Assembly (NCBI GenBank): GCA_023411575.1
Contig: JAEYOP010000030.1
Location: 248,001 to 312,000, forward strand
Length of the DNA stretch: 64,000 bases
Direction: 5' to 3'
Source of the DNA: Bacillota bacterium
GTDB taxonomy: Bacteria > Bacillota > Clostridia > Acetivibrionales > DTU013
The stretch's first letter is position 1. Each line of letters opens with the position of its first letter. The translations under genes and the position numbers were made by a program. The notes below the pieces were generated by a model, which was not told where the DNA came from, searched no databases, and saw only the letters and a program-made list of their open reading frames with translations. Below are positions 47,599 through 56,262 of the stretch, in pieces.

Positions 47599-49131
47599 AT
47601 GTCCAATTATTCGGATACGTTAACCTATGATTTTTTGAAGGCGGACGCCCCGCCGACCCGGGAGGAGCGCATCGGCGCCTGCATCGCCTTCTGCGGCTCC
47701 TGCGGGCAGCTGAAGGAAGGCATCCGCTCGGGCTGCGCCCAGCTGCAGAGCCGGAAATTTTCCCAGAGCGGCGGCTGCCAGCTGACCCTGGCCGTCGGCA
47801 TCGTCAGCAGCCTGACCAATGTGGTCATAATCATCCATTCCCCCCTGGGCTGCTGCTCCAGCTTCGTCGGCACCGGCGGCCTGCGCAAGACCATGCGCGC
47901 GTCGAAAGGCAAAAAGGACGAAGATTTTGTGTGGATTCACACAAACCTGGATGAAAACGACGTGGTCCAGGGCGGTGTGGAAAAACTCCGGAAAGCGGTC
48001 CTCTATGCGGAAAAGGAATACCACCCCGAGGCCATCCTCATTGCCAACGGCTGCGTGCCCGGAATTATCGGCGACGACGTGGATTCCCTGGTCACGGAGC
48101 TGTCGGGCCGGATTTCGGCCAAAATCGTGCCGGTACACTGCGAGGGGTTCAAGAGCAAATTCGTCGCTTCCGGGTACGATTCGGCCTACCACGGCTTCCT
48201 CCGGTATTTGCTGGAACCGGTCAAGCGCTATGAAAGCCCGGTTCCACGGGAGGAGCGGGATGCCCGGGAACGCTGGCAGATCAGCCGGACGGTTAACCTC
48301 TTTAATGTGGGCTCCAACAGCAGCGGGGACGAAGCGGAGCTTTCCAGGCTCGTAAGCGCCCTGGGGCTGATTCCGCGGGTGCTGCCCCTTCACGCGTCCC
48401 TGGAGGACCTGGCCCGCATCGGGGAAGCGGCTCTCAACGTCAGCATCTGCGCGACCCATGACGATTACCTCCTGGGACACCTGAAGCAGCGCTTCGGAAC
48501 GGACTATCTCATCGACACGCTGCCCATCGGCATAAAAAATACAAACCAGTGGATTCGCAGGATCGCGGGGTATTTTCACCTGGAGGACGAGGCGGAACGG
48601 CTTATCCGGTTTGAGAACGAGCAGTTGGGAAAAGCGCTGGAGCCCATCAAAAAGGTGCTGGCGGGCAAGACCATCTATGTCGGCGGCGGAGAGACCCGGA
48701 TCATCACCACGGCGGAATTTTTCACCTCCCTGGGTATGAAGCCCCTGGGCGTCAAGGCCCACAACGTGGACCGGTTCGTGGAGGAGATGCTGGACGATAT
48801 CGACCATCCGGACCTGGTGGTGGAGGTAGGCGCGGGCCAGCCGGCGGAGGAACTGAATCACCTCAACCGCCTGAAGCCCGATCTGTACGTCGGCCATATG
48901 GGAGCCAACGGCTGGGCGTCCAGGCTGGGCGTCCCCAATCTTCCCCTCTTCGGGCAGACCCTGAATTACATGGGATATGCGGGCGCCTTCGAGCTGGCCA
49001 GAAAGGCGGCCAAGGTGCTCAAAAACACCAATTTCGTCCGGAACATCTCCTCCCATGTGCGGCTGCCGTTGAGCGAGGCCTGGTTCGCGGAGAATCCCGC
49101 GGACAATATCAAGGAGAACGAAATTTATTGA
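47599..49131 (+). CDS. Nitrogenase component 1-like protein, D-type (alpha-like) subunit
   Basis: 510 residues. P-cluster-type cysteines are C60 (QSGGCQLT), C85 (SPLGCC, with C86 adjacent) and C152 (NGCVPGIIGDD). C284 (NVSICATHDDY) aligns with the FeMo-cofactor ligand Cys275 of Azotobacter NifD. The region of the second ligand, His442, has no histidine (FGQTLNYMGYAG). An extra N-terminal motif C28-x3-C32-x2-C35-x10-C46 is not part of ordinary NifD. ATG 47599 follows AAGGAGGG. Together with the preceding gene it probably forms an alpha2beta2 reductase with a complex iron-sulfur cofactor. It may be related to nitrogenase-like enzymes such as methylthio-alkane reductase; phylogeny is needed to say. 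Confidence 0.88.
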   Translation: MSNYSDTLTYDFLKADAPPTREERIGACIAFCGSCGQLKEGIRSGCAQLQSRKFSQSGGCQLTLAVGIVSSLTNVVIIIHSPLGCCSSFVGTGGLRKTMRASKGKKDEDFVWIHTNLDENDVVQGGVEKLRKAVLYAEKEYHPEAILIANGCVPGIIGDDVDSLVTELSGRISAKIVPVHCEGFKSKFVASGYDSAYHGFLRYLLEPVKRYESPVPREERDARERWQISRTVNLFNVGSNSSGDEAELSRLVSALGLIPRVLPLHASLEDLARIGEAALNVSICATHDDYLLGHLKQRFGTDYLIDTLPIGIKNTNQWIRRIAGYFHLEDEAERLIRFENEQLGKALEPIKKVLAGKTIYVGGGETRIITTAEFFTSLGMKPLGVKAHNVDRFVEEMLDDIDHPDLVVEVGAGQPAEELNHLNRLKPDLYVGHMGANGWASRLGVPNLPLFGQTLNYMGYAGAFELARKAAKVLKNTNFVRNISSHVRLPLSEAWFAENPADNIKENEIY

Positions 49132-49155
49132 AGGAGCAGGAAACGGAGGATCGCC

Positions 49156-50139
49156 ATGTGCGTTGCAGAAAGCAATTTAGCAATCGTAAACAACCTGACG
49201 GAATTAATCGGCAATACGCCGATCTTGAGGCCGGCCGCCTTTAAAAAGCTTGCCGGGATCAACGAAGCGGAGCTGCTGCTGAAGCTGGAATATTACAACC
49301 CCCTCGGAAGCGTAAAAGACCGGATCGCCTATGCGATGATCACGGATGCAGAGCAAAGGGGGCTCCTGACCCACGACTCCGTCCTCATCGAGCCTTCCAG
49401 CGGAAATACGGGGGTGGGGCTCGCTTTTGTGGCGGCAGCCAGGAAATACAAGCTGATCATTACCATGCCCGATACCATGAGTCAAGAGAGAAGGAGCCTT
49501 CTGACGGCCTTGGGGGCCGAGCTGGTCCTGACCCCGGGCGCCCTGGGGATGAAGGGCGCCATCCGGAAGGCGGAGGAACTGAGCATTCAGATTCCCAACG
49601 CCATCATCCTCCAGCAGTTCGACAATCCGGCCAACCCGGAGATTCACCGGAAAACCACGGGCCCCGAGATCTGGGAGGCGACCCGCGGCGAGGCGGACAT
49701 CCTGGTGGCGGGGGTCGGCACGGGAGGCACCGTCACCGGCGCCGGTGGGTATCTGAAGGAAAAAAAGCCCGGCGTTCAAATCGTGGCAGTGGAGCCGGCC
49801 GCCTCAAGCGTGCTGTCCGGCGGGCCCATAGGGCCGCATAAGATCCAGGGGATCGGAGCCGGATTCATCCCGGGCGTGCTGGACTTGAAGCTGGTGGATG
49901 AAATTTACAGGGTGTGGAACGAGGAGGCCATCGACACCTCCCGCGTGCTCGCCAGGGAAGAGGGGCTGCTGGTGGGCATCTCCTCGGGAGCAGCGGCTTT
50001 TGCGGCGGCCAAGGTGGCCAACCGCCCCGAGAACAAGGGAAAGACCGTCGTAGCCATATTGCCCGACACCGGCGAGCGCTACCTGTCCACCGAGCTGTTT
50101 AACAAGGCGGTGGAGGAAAAAAGCCGGTACTGGTATTAA
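49156..50139 (+). CDS. cysK: Cysteine synthase / O-acetylserine sulfhydrylase family
   Basis: 327 residues, fold type II PLP enzyme that makes cysteine from O-acetylserine and sulfide. K54 (LGSVKDR) is the PLP lysine; PSSGNTGVGLAF binds substrate; GTGGTVTGAGGYLKEKKP binds the phosphate. ATG 49156 follows GGAGG, 24 bp after the D-like gene. In this operon it may capture sulfide or a thiol released by the nitrogenase-like enzyme; that is inference. It could use another acceptor such as O-acetylhomoserine or O-phosphoserine. Confidence 0.92.
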   Translation: MCVAESNLAIVNNLTELIGNTPILRPAAFKKLAGINEAELLLKLEYYNPLGSVKDRIAYAMITDAEQRGLLTHDSVLIEPSSGNTGVGLAFVAAARKYKLIITMPDTMSQERRSLLTALGAELVLTPGALGMKGAIRKAEELSIQIPNAIILQQFDNPANPEIHRKTTGPEIWEATRGEADILVAGVGTGGTVTGAGGYLKEKKPGVQIVAVEPAASSVLSGGPIGPHKIQGIGAGFIPGVLDLKLVDEIYRVWNEEAIDTSRVLAREEGLLVGISSGAAAFAAAKVANRPENKGKTVVAILPDTGERYLSTELFNKAVEEKSRYWY

Positions 50140-50155
50140 AGGAGAGGAGTGCGCC

Positions 50156-50506
50156 ATGAAGTACAGGATCGCAGTCGGCACAAAGGATGATGTGAATGTG
50201 ACCGAACATTTCGGGCAATGCGGGCGTTTCCTTCTCATCGATGTGGACCAGGAGAAGGATGAAATCACCGTCGCGGGGGAGAGGTTCACCCCCTGCTCGT
50301 CCCGATGCGGCGAGCACCGGGAGCAGCAGATCCGGGACAAGATCGACGCCCTTGGAGACTGTCGGATCATTCTGGTGAAGCAGCTGGGCGGCTGGTCGGA
50401 GAAGCAGCTGAACCACCGGGGGCTCATCGGGCTTCAATACCAGGGGGCGGTGGACGAGGCCCTGAAACGGATCCGCCATGCCTACCGGAAGCATAAATTC
50501 GGATGA
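50156..50506 (+). CDS. NifX/NafY-like dinitrogenase iron-molybdenum cofactor-binding family protein
   Basis: 116 residues. The N-terminal YRIAVGTKDDVNVTEHFGQC pattern (G-x-H-F-G-x-(C/A)) is that of the NifX/NafY/VnfX family, which binds and carries nitrogenase cofactor precursors. C22, C47 and C51 (CSSRC) may contribute cluster ligands. Its presence between cysK and the transporter argues that the component 1-like pair carries a complex metal cluster. ATG 50156 follows GGAGAGG. Confidence 0.85.
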   Translation: MKYRIAVGTKDDVNVTEHFGQCGRFLLIDVDQEKDEITVAGERFTPCSSRCGEHREQQIRDKIDALGDCRIILVKQLGGWSEKQLNHRGLIGLQYQGAVDEALKRIRHAYRKHKFG

Positions 50507-50533
50507 AAGAAATCCGCAGGAAAGGAGAAGCAT

Positions 50534-51532
50534 ATGGAAGAAATAAGCGTTCACGAACGCATAAAGCTCTCGCAGCTTGAAGTGAAATTCGACTACCGCA
50601 CCGTGATCCCTCTTGCCGCCGCGGGGCTTACGCTGCTGGCGGACGGGCTGATTCCCAACCATCCGGACGCAAAGTACAGGGACCTGACCAATTTCAGCAC
50701 GGTTACGACCGCCGTCGCGGCGGTTGCGGCACTGCTGTTCGCCCTTTCCCGGTTCAGCGGCAGCGTCCGTTCGAAATACGCGGACAAGGCGTGGTTCATC
50801 GGAGGTCTGTTTACCTTTTTCAACGTCCTGAACCTGGTTACGGTAAAATTTCTGCTGCTGCCCCAGCTCTATTTCCCCAGTCTGAACCGCATATTGAACG
50901 TCTACATCACGGATTACCAGTTTTTGCTCACTTGTCTCGGCAGCTCCTTCAGTCTTCTGGTGGAAGGGCTGATCATCGGTTCTGTTGTCGGGATCGTGAC
51001 CGGCATTGCTGTCGGCTGGAGCAGGCACTGGAACTACTGGATCTACCCCGTCATCCGCATTCTGGGACCGATTCCCTCCTCTACGTGGATTCCGCTGGCG
51101 CTGATCATTTTTCCGACGCCGCGGTGGGCGGCCGTGTTCCTCATTGCTTTCGGCGTCTGGTTCCAGCTGACCATCCTGACCAGCTCGGGGATCCAGAGCG
51201 TGAAACAGTCCTATTTCGAGGTTTCTTCCACGCTGGGGGCCACCAGTCTTCAAAATCTGTTCCGGATTGCCATCCCGGACGCGCTGCCCTCCGTATTCCT
51301 CGGCTTCTTCAACGCCACCTGCACTTCCTTTGTGGCGCTGATGGCGGCGGAGATGCTGGGCTGCAAATCCGGCATCGGCTGGTACATCAACTGGCAGAAG
51401 GAAATGGTCTCGTATCCCAACGTTTACGCGGGGCTGGTCCTGATCGCCGGGTTCTGTTACCTGTTCATCACCATTCAATTCAAGGTAAGGGATAAGCTGC
51501 TCGGCTGGCAGAAGGGGGTTATCAAATGGTAG
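50534..51532 (+). CDS. NitT/TauT-type ABC transporter permease
   Basis: 332 residues, with a longer N-terminal region than SsuC/TauC/NrtB permeases (about 250-270). Helices lie at about 25-45, 57-75 and 88-110 before the core permease domain (about 125-320), which holds the EAA-like loop (EVSSTLGATSLQNLFRIAIPDA). ATG 50534 follows AAAGGAG. It overlaps the ATPase gene by 7 bp. Family members import sulfonates, taurine, nitrate, cyanate or thiamine precursors. Confidence 0.88.
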   Translation: MEEISVHERIKLSQLEVKFDYRTVIPLAAAGLTLLADGLIPNHPDAKYRDLTNFSTVTTAVAAVAALLFALSRFSGSVRSKYADKAWFIGGLFTFFNVLNLVTVKFLLLPQLYFPSLNRILNVYITDYQFLLTCLGSSFSLLVEGLIIGSVVGIVTGIAVGWSRHWNYWIYPVIRILGPIPSSTWIPLALIIFPTPRWAAVFLIAFGVWFQLTILTSSGIQSVKQSYFEVSSTLGATSLQNLFRIAIPDALPSVFLGFFNATCTSFVALMAAEMLGCKSGIGWYINWQKEMVSYPNVYAGLVLIAGFCYLFITIQFKVRDKLLGWQKGVIKW

Positions 51533-52353
51533 GAACTCAAACGGCAAGCTTCGGGGCGGAAAGCACAGGGGCCATATCGGCAAGGGCCGTCTGCAAGGAA
51601 TTCTGGCATCCGGACGGCGAAAAGGTCACGGCGCTGAGCAATCTGGACATCGACATCGACGCGGGGGAGTTCATCTGCCTGATCGGCCCCTCGGGCTGCG
51701 GGAAATCCACGTTCCTGCGGCTCGTCGGCGGACTGATCCCGCCCACCGGAGGAGAGCTGACCCTGGACGGCAGCCCCATCGGAGGGCCGGGCTACGAACG
51801 CGGCCTGGTGTTCCAGGACCCTACCCTGTTTCCCTGGCTGACCGTATTTGAAAATGTGGCATACGGCTTGAAAATCCGTCACGTGTATAAGGAAAAAAAG
51901 AAAGAGGTGGATCAATTCATTCGGCTGGTGGGGCTGGAGGGCTTCGGAAAAGCCTACCCGCACCAGCTTTCGGGGGGCATGGCCCAGCGTGCGAGCCTGG
52001 CGAGGGCGCTGGTGAACAATCCGAAGGTGCTGCTGCTGGACGAACCCTTCGGCGCCCTGGACGCCTTTACCCGCATGAACATGCAGGACGAAATCCTGAG
52101 GCTGTGGAAGGAAAGAGGCACGACGATGATCATGGTGACCCATGACGTGGACGAGGCGATTTACCTGAGCGACAGAGTGCTGGTCATGACGCCGCGTCCC
52201 GCGAAAATCGAGCAGGTGATCCAGGTGGAGATCGGACGCGGTGAAAATGGAGGCAGACAGCGGGACAGCGTGGATTTTCTCCGGCTGCGTTCAAAAATCC
52301 TGCAGATCCTGGATTTTACCGGGAAGTCCCAACAACTGGAATATTATCTTTAA
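51526..52353 (+). CDS. NitT/TauT-type ABC transporter ATP-binding protein
   Basis: 275 residues. Walker A GPSGCGKST (K60), signature LSGGMAQR, Walker B LLLDEPFGALD and the switch H in VTHDVDEA. This is the SsuB/TauB/NrtD type. Start ATG 51526 lies within the permease gene; translational coupling is expected. Confidence 0.93.
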   Translation: MVGTQTASFGAESTGAISARAVCKEFWHPDGEKVTALSNLDIDIDAGEFICLIGPSGCGKSTFLRLVGGLIPPTGGELTLDGSPIGGPGYERGLVFQDPTLFPWLTVFENVAYGLKIRHVYKEKKKEVDQFIRLVGLEGFGKAYPHQLSGGMAQRASLARALVNNPKVLLLDEPFGALDAFTRMNMQDEILRLWKERGTTMIMVTHDVDEAIYLSDRVLVMTPRPAKIEQVIQVEIGRGENGGRQRDSVDFLRLRSKILQILDFTGKSQQLEYYL

Positions 52354-52364
52354 GGGGGTATTTT

Positions 52365-53654
52365 ATGAAAAGTTCATTTAGGATGAATGGAAAGAAATCC
52401 GTATTGCTTCGGAAAGGGATCGGCATTCTGTGCGCACTGGCGCTTCTGGGCGGAATGCTGGCCGCGTGCGGAGGCGGCTCCGCGGAAAAGACGGCGGACG
52501 CCGCGGTCTCTGAGGCATCATCGGCGGCCGCATCGCCCACGGCAGCCGCGTCCACCGCGGCTACAGCGGCGGAGAATACCGCTGCCGGAGGGGAAAAGAC
52601 CTCCGGGGACACTTACAAGATCAAAATCATGTACAGCGCATCGTTGTGCGGAATTCCGCTGCATATTGCAAAACAGCTGAAGTTCTTCGAGGCCGAGGGG
52701 TTGGTGGAGGGAGAAAGCTATGAATTCCTCACTTCCAGCACGCCGGGCATCGAGATGCTGTCCACGAAGCAGGCGGACGTTACCTTCGGCCTCGTGGCGG
52801 CCATGCTGGCTCCGCTGGACAACGGCCTGGAAGCCAAAACCGTTATCGGCATCCATACGGGCTGCATCCAGATCCTCGCCAACGCCAATGCGGGCATCCA
52901 CTCCCTGAAGGACCTGAAGGGCAAAAAGATCGGCGTTTCCCAGCTGGCCTCCTCCCCCCATATTATATCGCAGCGCGCCCTGGCCAGCGTCGGCATCGGC
53001 ACGACAGCCGACAACATGCAGGTGGAGTTCGTCGTATACAACAAGGACGATCTGCCTGTGGCGCTGAAGAAGGGGGCGATAGACGCCGCGGCCCTCGGGG
53101 ATCCGCAGGCCACGATCCTCATAAACGAAGGCTCGGCCGTGCCTCTCTTCAATTCGGCCACGGACGATCTGTTGAAGGACGAGTACTGCTGCTCGCTCTG
53201 GTTCCGGAACGAGGTGCTGGAGAAATATCCTGAAGAATGCGCCAGGGTCACCCGGGCAGTGCAGAAGGCGTCGGCATGGGTCGGACAGAACCTGGATCTG
53301 GCGGCGCAAATCCAATTGGACAACAAATGGCTCGTCGGCGATCTGGCGATTGACAGGCAGGTGCTGAAAACATACAAATACCTGCCTTCGGTAAGCGGCG
53401 TGGACGAAGCCCTGACCCGGAACATCCTGGATATGAAGAAGCTCGGCCTGATCAAGAAGGATACGGATGAGGTGCAGCTGGCGAAGAACAGCTTCTTGAA
53501 GCTGGAAGGCGTTCCGGACAATATCGGGGGCACAGTGGAGCCGCCCATCGACCCCAGGACCCAGATCAAGTCGGATACGGCCGCGGAGACCGCCGGCAGT
53601 ACGGCCGATGGGACCACAGCCACTACGGATGCCGGTGTGCAGGGCGCGAAATAA
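52365..53654 (+). CDS. NitT/TauT-type ABC transporter substrate-binding lipoprotein
   Basis: 429 residues. Lipoprotein signal with C35 (MLAAC), then an Ala/Ser/Thr-rich linker (about 36-75) and an SsuA/NMT1-type binding domain (about 80-400) with the FGLVAAMLAPLDNG and LKDLKGKKIGVS segments. A Thr/Ala-rich tail ends the protein. ATG 52365 follows AAGGGGG. Its ligand cannot be read from sequence but is the best lead to the substrate of the whole operon. No terminator was recognised after it. Confidence 0.9.
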   Translation: MKSSFRMNGKKSVLLRKGIGILCALALLGGMLAACGGGSAEKTADAAVSEASSAAASPTAAASTAATAAENTAAGGEKTSGDTYKIKIMYSASLCGIPLHIAKQLKFFEAEGLVEGESYEFLTSSTPGIEMLSTKQADVTFGLVAAMLAPLDNGLEAKTVIGIHTGCIQILANANAGIHSLKDLKGKKIGVSQLASSPHIISQRALASVGIGTTADNMQVEFVVYNKDDLPVALKKGAIDAAALGDPQATILINEGSAVPLFNSATDDLLKDEYCCSLWFRNEVLEKYPEECARVTRAVQKASAWVGQNLDLAAQIQLDNKWLVGDLAIDRQVLKTYKYLPSVSGVDEALTRNILDMKKLGLIKKDTDEVQLAKNSFLKLEGVPDNIGGTVEPPIDPRTQIKSDTAAETAGSTADGTTATTDAGVQGAK

Positions 53655-53710
53655 GGAAGCGGCGGACGCCTATGCCTCCCAGAACTGTCGGAAAGCGTGC
53701 CGCGCCGCGG

Positions 53711-54028
53711 CTATTTCCCGCCGAAGCGGTCGTCCGTTTCCAGCAGGGGAATTCCTCCGGCAAAATACCGTTCAATAATATGGGCGTCGGCTTCAAACGC
53801 CAGCTCCGGCAGGCTGTCCGGCGCAAACCATCCCAGCCGGGCGATGTCGTCGCCCGGCTGTTCCGCGCCGCCCTCGACGCGGGCGAGCAATACTATACAG
53901 TATCTCATCCCATCGTGCCCGAAGCTGTTCTGGTATTCATAGGACGCGAAAATTTGCCGAATATTCAAGGCGGCCTCCCCCTCTTCCGAGGTTTGTTTTT
54001 TTGGCATTCTTCCGGAAAAGCATTGCAT
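53711..54028 (-). pseudogene. 5'-truncated NUDIX hydrolase remnant
   Basis: About 105 codons from the first ATG resemble the C-terminal third of ADP-ribose/NTP pyrophosphatase NUDIX proteins (GHDGMRYCIVLLARVEGG, then GDDIARLGWFAPDSLPELAF and HIIERYF). The Nudix box with the catalytic glutamates is absent. In-frame sequence continues only a few codons upstream to a stop near 54050, where the next gene's control region begins. It could be a small functional protein, but loss of the N terminus is more likely. Confidence 0.55.
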
Positions 54029-54114
54029 CCCGGTGGAAAATCCGGTAATCTATAAACAGAAGTTAGCCTATTGGAATTATAGCATATATTATACAAAACA
54101 GGGAGTGGAGTAAT

Positions 54115-54714
54115 TTGAATAATGGCACAAACGACAGGGAAGCGGCGATAAGGCTGCTGAAAGAATACGTGAAATCCGAGAGCCTAATCCGCCACGCATG
54201 GACGGTGGAGGCGGTCATGAGGCATTTCGCCCGCCTGCTGGGGGTGGGAGAAGAGGACAAGTGGGGAATCGTCGGGCTTTTGCACGATATCGATTATGAG
54301 CGGTATCCCGACGAGCACTGCTTCAAGGCGCGGGAAATCCTGTCCGGCGCCGGCTGGCCCGAGGAAACCATCCGGGCGGTCGAGAGCCATGGCTACAAGC
54401 TGGTGAACGATGTCGAACCGATCCATGTCATGGAAAAGGTGCTCTATGCCACGGACGAGCTTACGGGGCTGATCGCCGCTACCGCTTTGCTGCGGCCGAG
54501 CCGGAGCCTGGCGGACCTGGGTGTCCAATCCGTCCGGAAGAAATGGAAGCAGAAGGGCTTTGCCGCCGGCGTCAACCGTGAAGTGATCGAAGACGGGGCG
54601 AAGCTTTTGAACCTGGACCTGGACTACATTATCGGACAAACCATCCTGGGAATGCGGACGGTGGCCGCGGAAATCGGCCTGGACGGGGGCGAATTTCCGG
54701 CGATTGGCGAATAA
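54115..54714 (+). CDS. HD-domain hydrolase (HDIG family)
   Basis: 199 residues. The metal-binding HD motif is LLHDIDYERYPDEHC, with an upstream H in RHAWTVEAVMRH and a downstream H (VESHGYK) and D (YATDELTGLI). HDIG proteins hydrolyse phosphate esters of nucleotides or similar compounds; the substrate is unknown. TTG 54115 follows GGAGTGGAG. The gene reads towards the sugar transporter but 120 bp separate them. Confidence 0.85.
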   Translation: MNNGTNDREAAIRLLKEYVKSESLIRHAWTVEAVMRHFARLLGVGEEDKWGIVGLLHDIDYERYPDEHCFKAREILSGAGWPEETIRAVESHGYKLVNDVEPIHVMEKVLYATDELTGLIAATALLRPSRSLADLGVQSVRKKWKQKGFAAGVNREVIEDGAKLLNLDLDYIIGQTILGMRTVAAEIGLDGGEFPAIGE

Positions 54715-54836
54715 AGTTTATTTTTTTAACTCTTAAGTTTATTTTATGGCATTTCCTCCTTTCCGATCCGGATTTATAATGAAAAAGGATCAGCTGATAC
54801 TTGGCAATACAGAATATAGAGGAGGAAATGCGCAGT

Positions 54837-56195
54837 ATGAAGAGAATTTTTGTTGTTGCACTTTGTATTTGTTTTGCTTTTTCAATGGTTCTTTCCGGTT
54901 GCGGTACCAAGACGGAAACCGCTCCGCCCGAAGGATCGACCCCGGCGGTGGAGGAATCCGCGGAGGCAGCTCCTGCCGAAACGGCTCCCGCCGAGCCTGC
55001 TGAAAAAGTAGCCGTCAAGATTTCCTGCTGGGGAATTGAGACAGACCCCAACTCCCAGATCATCAAACAGGCAGTGGACCTTTTCAATCAGAAGAACACC
55101 GTAAATGCAACGGCTTCGGTGGAGTTCACCGAGCAGGAGCAGTACAAGACCAAGATCGCGGCGCAGATGGCCGCCAATGAAATTCCGGATGTGTTCAATA
55201 CCTGGGCCGCCGGTTTCCTCAAGCCTTTTGTAAAGGCCGGCAAGGTCTATGCGCTGAGCGAATCCCTCGACAAGGATGCCGAATGGAGCGGCCGCTATGT
55301 GAAAGGCGTCATGTCCTCCCTGACCTTCGACGGAAAGGCTTACGCGGCGCCCACCACCCAAACGATCGTTTGTCTGTTCTATAACAAGGAAATATTCCAG
55401 AAATACGGGCTGAGCGAGCCGAAGACCTATGCGGACCTGAAAAATATCGTAAAGACGCTGAACGATAACGGCGTTGTCCCGTTTGCACTGGGCAACAAGG
55501 GGCCCTGGGTGGGAGCAATGTACAGCGAGCTCCTTGCGAACCGCATCGGCGGAAGCGAACCCTTCAACAAGGTGTATGACGGTACCGGTACCTGGGAAGA
55601 TCCTTCCTTTATCGAAGCCGGCAAGGCGATGAAGGAGCTTGCGGATATGAATGCGTTCCCGAAGGGCTTCAACGCGTTGGACAACGATCCTTCCAGAGCG
55701 ATGTTCGTGGAAGGCAAGGCGGCCATGCATGTCATGGGAAGCTGGGCGATCCAGCAGCTTATGGCGGAAGACGCCATCAAGGATAAGCTCGACGTTTGCA
55801 AATTCCCCGCATACGACGGCGGCAAGGGCAGTGCGGACGCATGGCTCGGGCAGCCCGACCAGAGCTTTGCCATCAGCGCCGGCAGCAAGGTGATCCCGGC
55901 CGCGGCGGAATTCATCAAAACCATGTCCGATCCCGAGATCCAGGCCAAACTTGCCGAAGCAGGAAACCTTGTAGCGACGAATATCCCGCTGGATGCCACA
56001 AAGGTCAATCCTATCGCCATGAAGGTGGCGGATCTCCAGAAATCCATGACGGAGCTGTTCATATTCTATGACGTAGGACTTGGCGCCACCGTCGGCAACG
56101 AATTCAACAACACGATCCAGGCAATTACCGCCGGAAAGTCTCCGGAGGAATCCTTCAAGAAGCTTCAGCAGTTCACCGAACAGAACAAGGAATAG
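54837..56195 (+). CDS. Carbohydrate ABC transporter substrate-binding lipoprotein
   Basis: 452 residues, family 1 solute-binding (MsmE/AraN-like). Lipobox with C22 (MVLSGC), an acidic Pro/Glu/Ala linker (about 25-65), then the binding domain with TASVEFTEQEQYKTKIAAQMA-type helix (keyed by EQEQYKTKIA) and DVFNTWAAG. ATG 54837 is chosen since AGGAGG lies about 12 bases upstream and it gives a clean signal peptide; in-frame ATG 54828 and TTG 54801 are less likely. A hairpin terminator separates it from the permeases. Confidence 0.92.
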   Translation: MKRIFVVALCICFAFSMVLSGCGTKTETAPPEGSTPAVEESAEAAPAETAPAEPAEKVAVKISCWGIETDPNSQIIKQAVDLFNQKNTVNATASVEFTEQEQYKTKIAAQMAANEIPDVFNTWAAGFLKPFVKAGKVYALSESLDKDAEWSGRYVKGVMSSLTFDGKAYAAPTTQTIVCLFYNKEIFQKYGLSEPKTYADLKNIVKTLNDNGVVPFALGNKGPWVGAMYSELLANRIGGSEPFNKVYDGTGTWEDPSFIEAGKAMKELADMNAFPKGFNALDNDPSRAMFVEGKAAMHVMGSWAIQQLMAEDAIKDKLDVCKFPAYDGGKGSADAWLGQPDQSFAISAGSKVIPAAAEFIKTMSDPEIQAKLAEAGNLVATNIPLDATKVNPIAMKVADLQKSMTELFIFYDVGLGATVGNEFNNTIQAITAGKSPEESFKKLQQFTEQNKE

Positions 56196-56211
56196 AAAGT
56201 TTGTCTGAAAA

Positions 56212-56249
56212 CCCGGTGGCCGGAATCATTGCCGGCCGCCGGGATTTTT
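56212..56249 (+). terminator. Intercistronic terminator between sugar-binding protein and permease genes
   Basis: CCCGGTGGCCGG and CCGGCCGCCGGG form a 12-bp stem with one wobble and an 8-nt loop, followed by ATTTTT. Partial termination here would make more binding protein than permease. Confidence 0.88.
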
Positions 56250-56262
56250 AAAGGAGACCCCC

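Noticed and set aside
47620..49056. Long antisense open frame opposite the D-like nitrogenase gene
   Set aside because: It mirrors the sense gene's codon usage and has no domain or start signal.
46225..49131. True molybdenum nitrogenase NifDK
   Set aside because: No His442 equivalent, no long NifK N terminus, no nifH/B/E/N nearby, and gene neighbours are sulfur-related.
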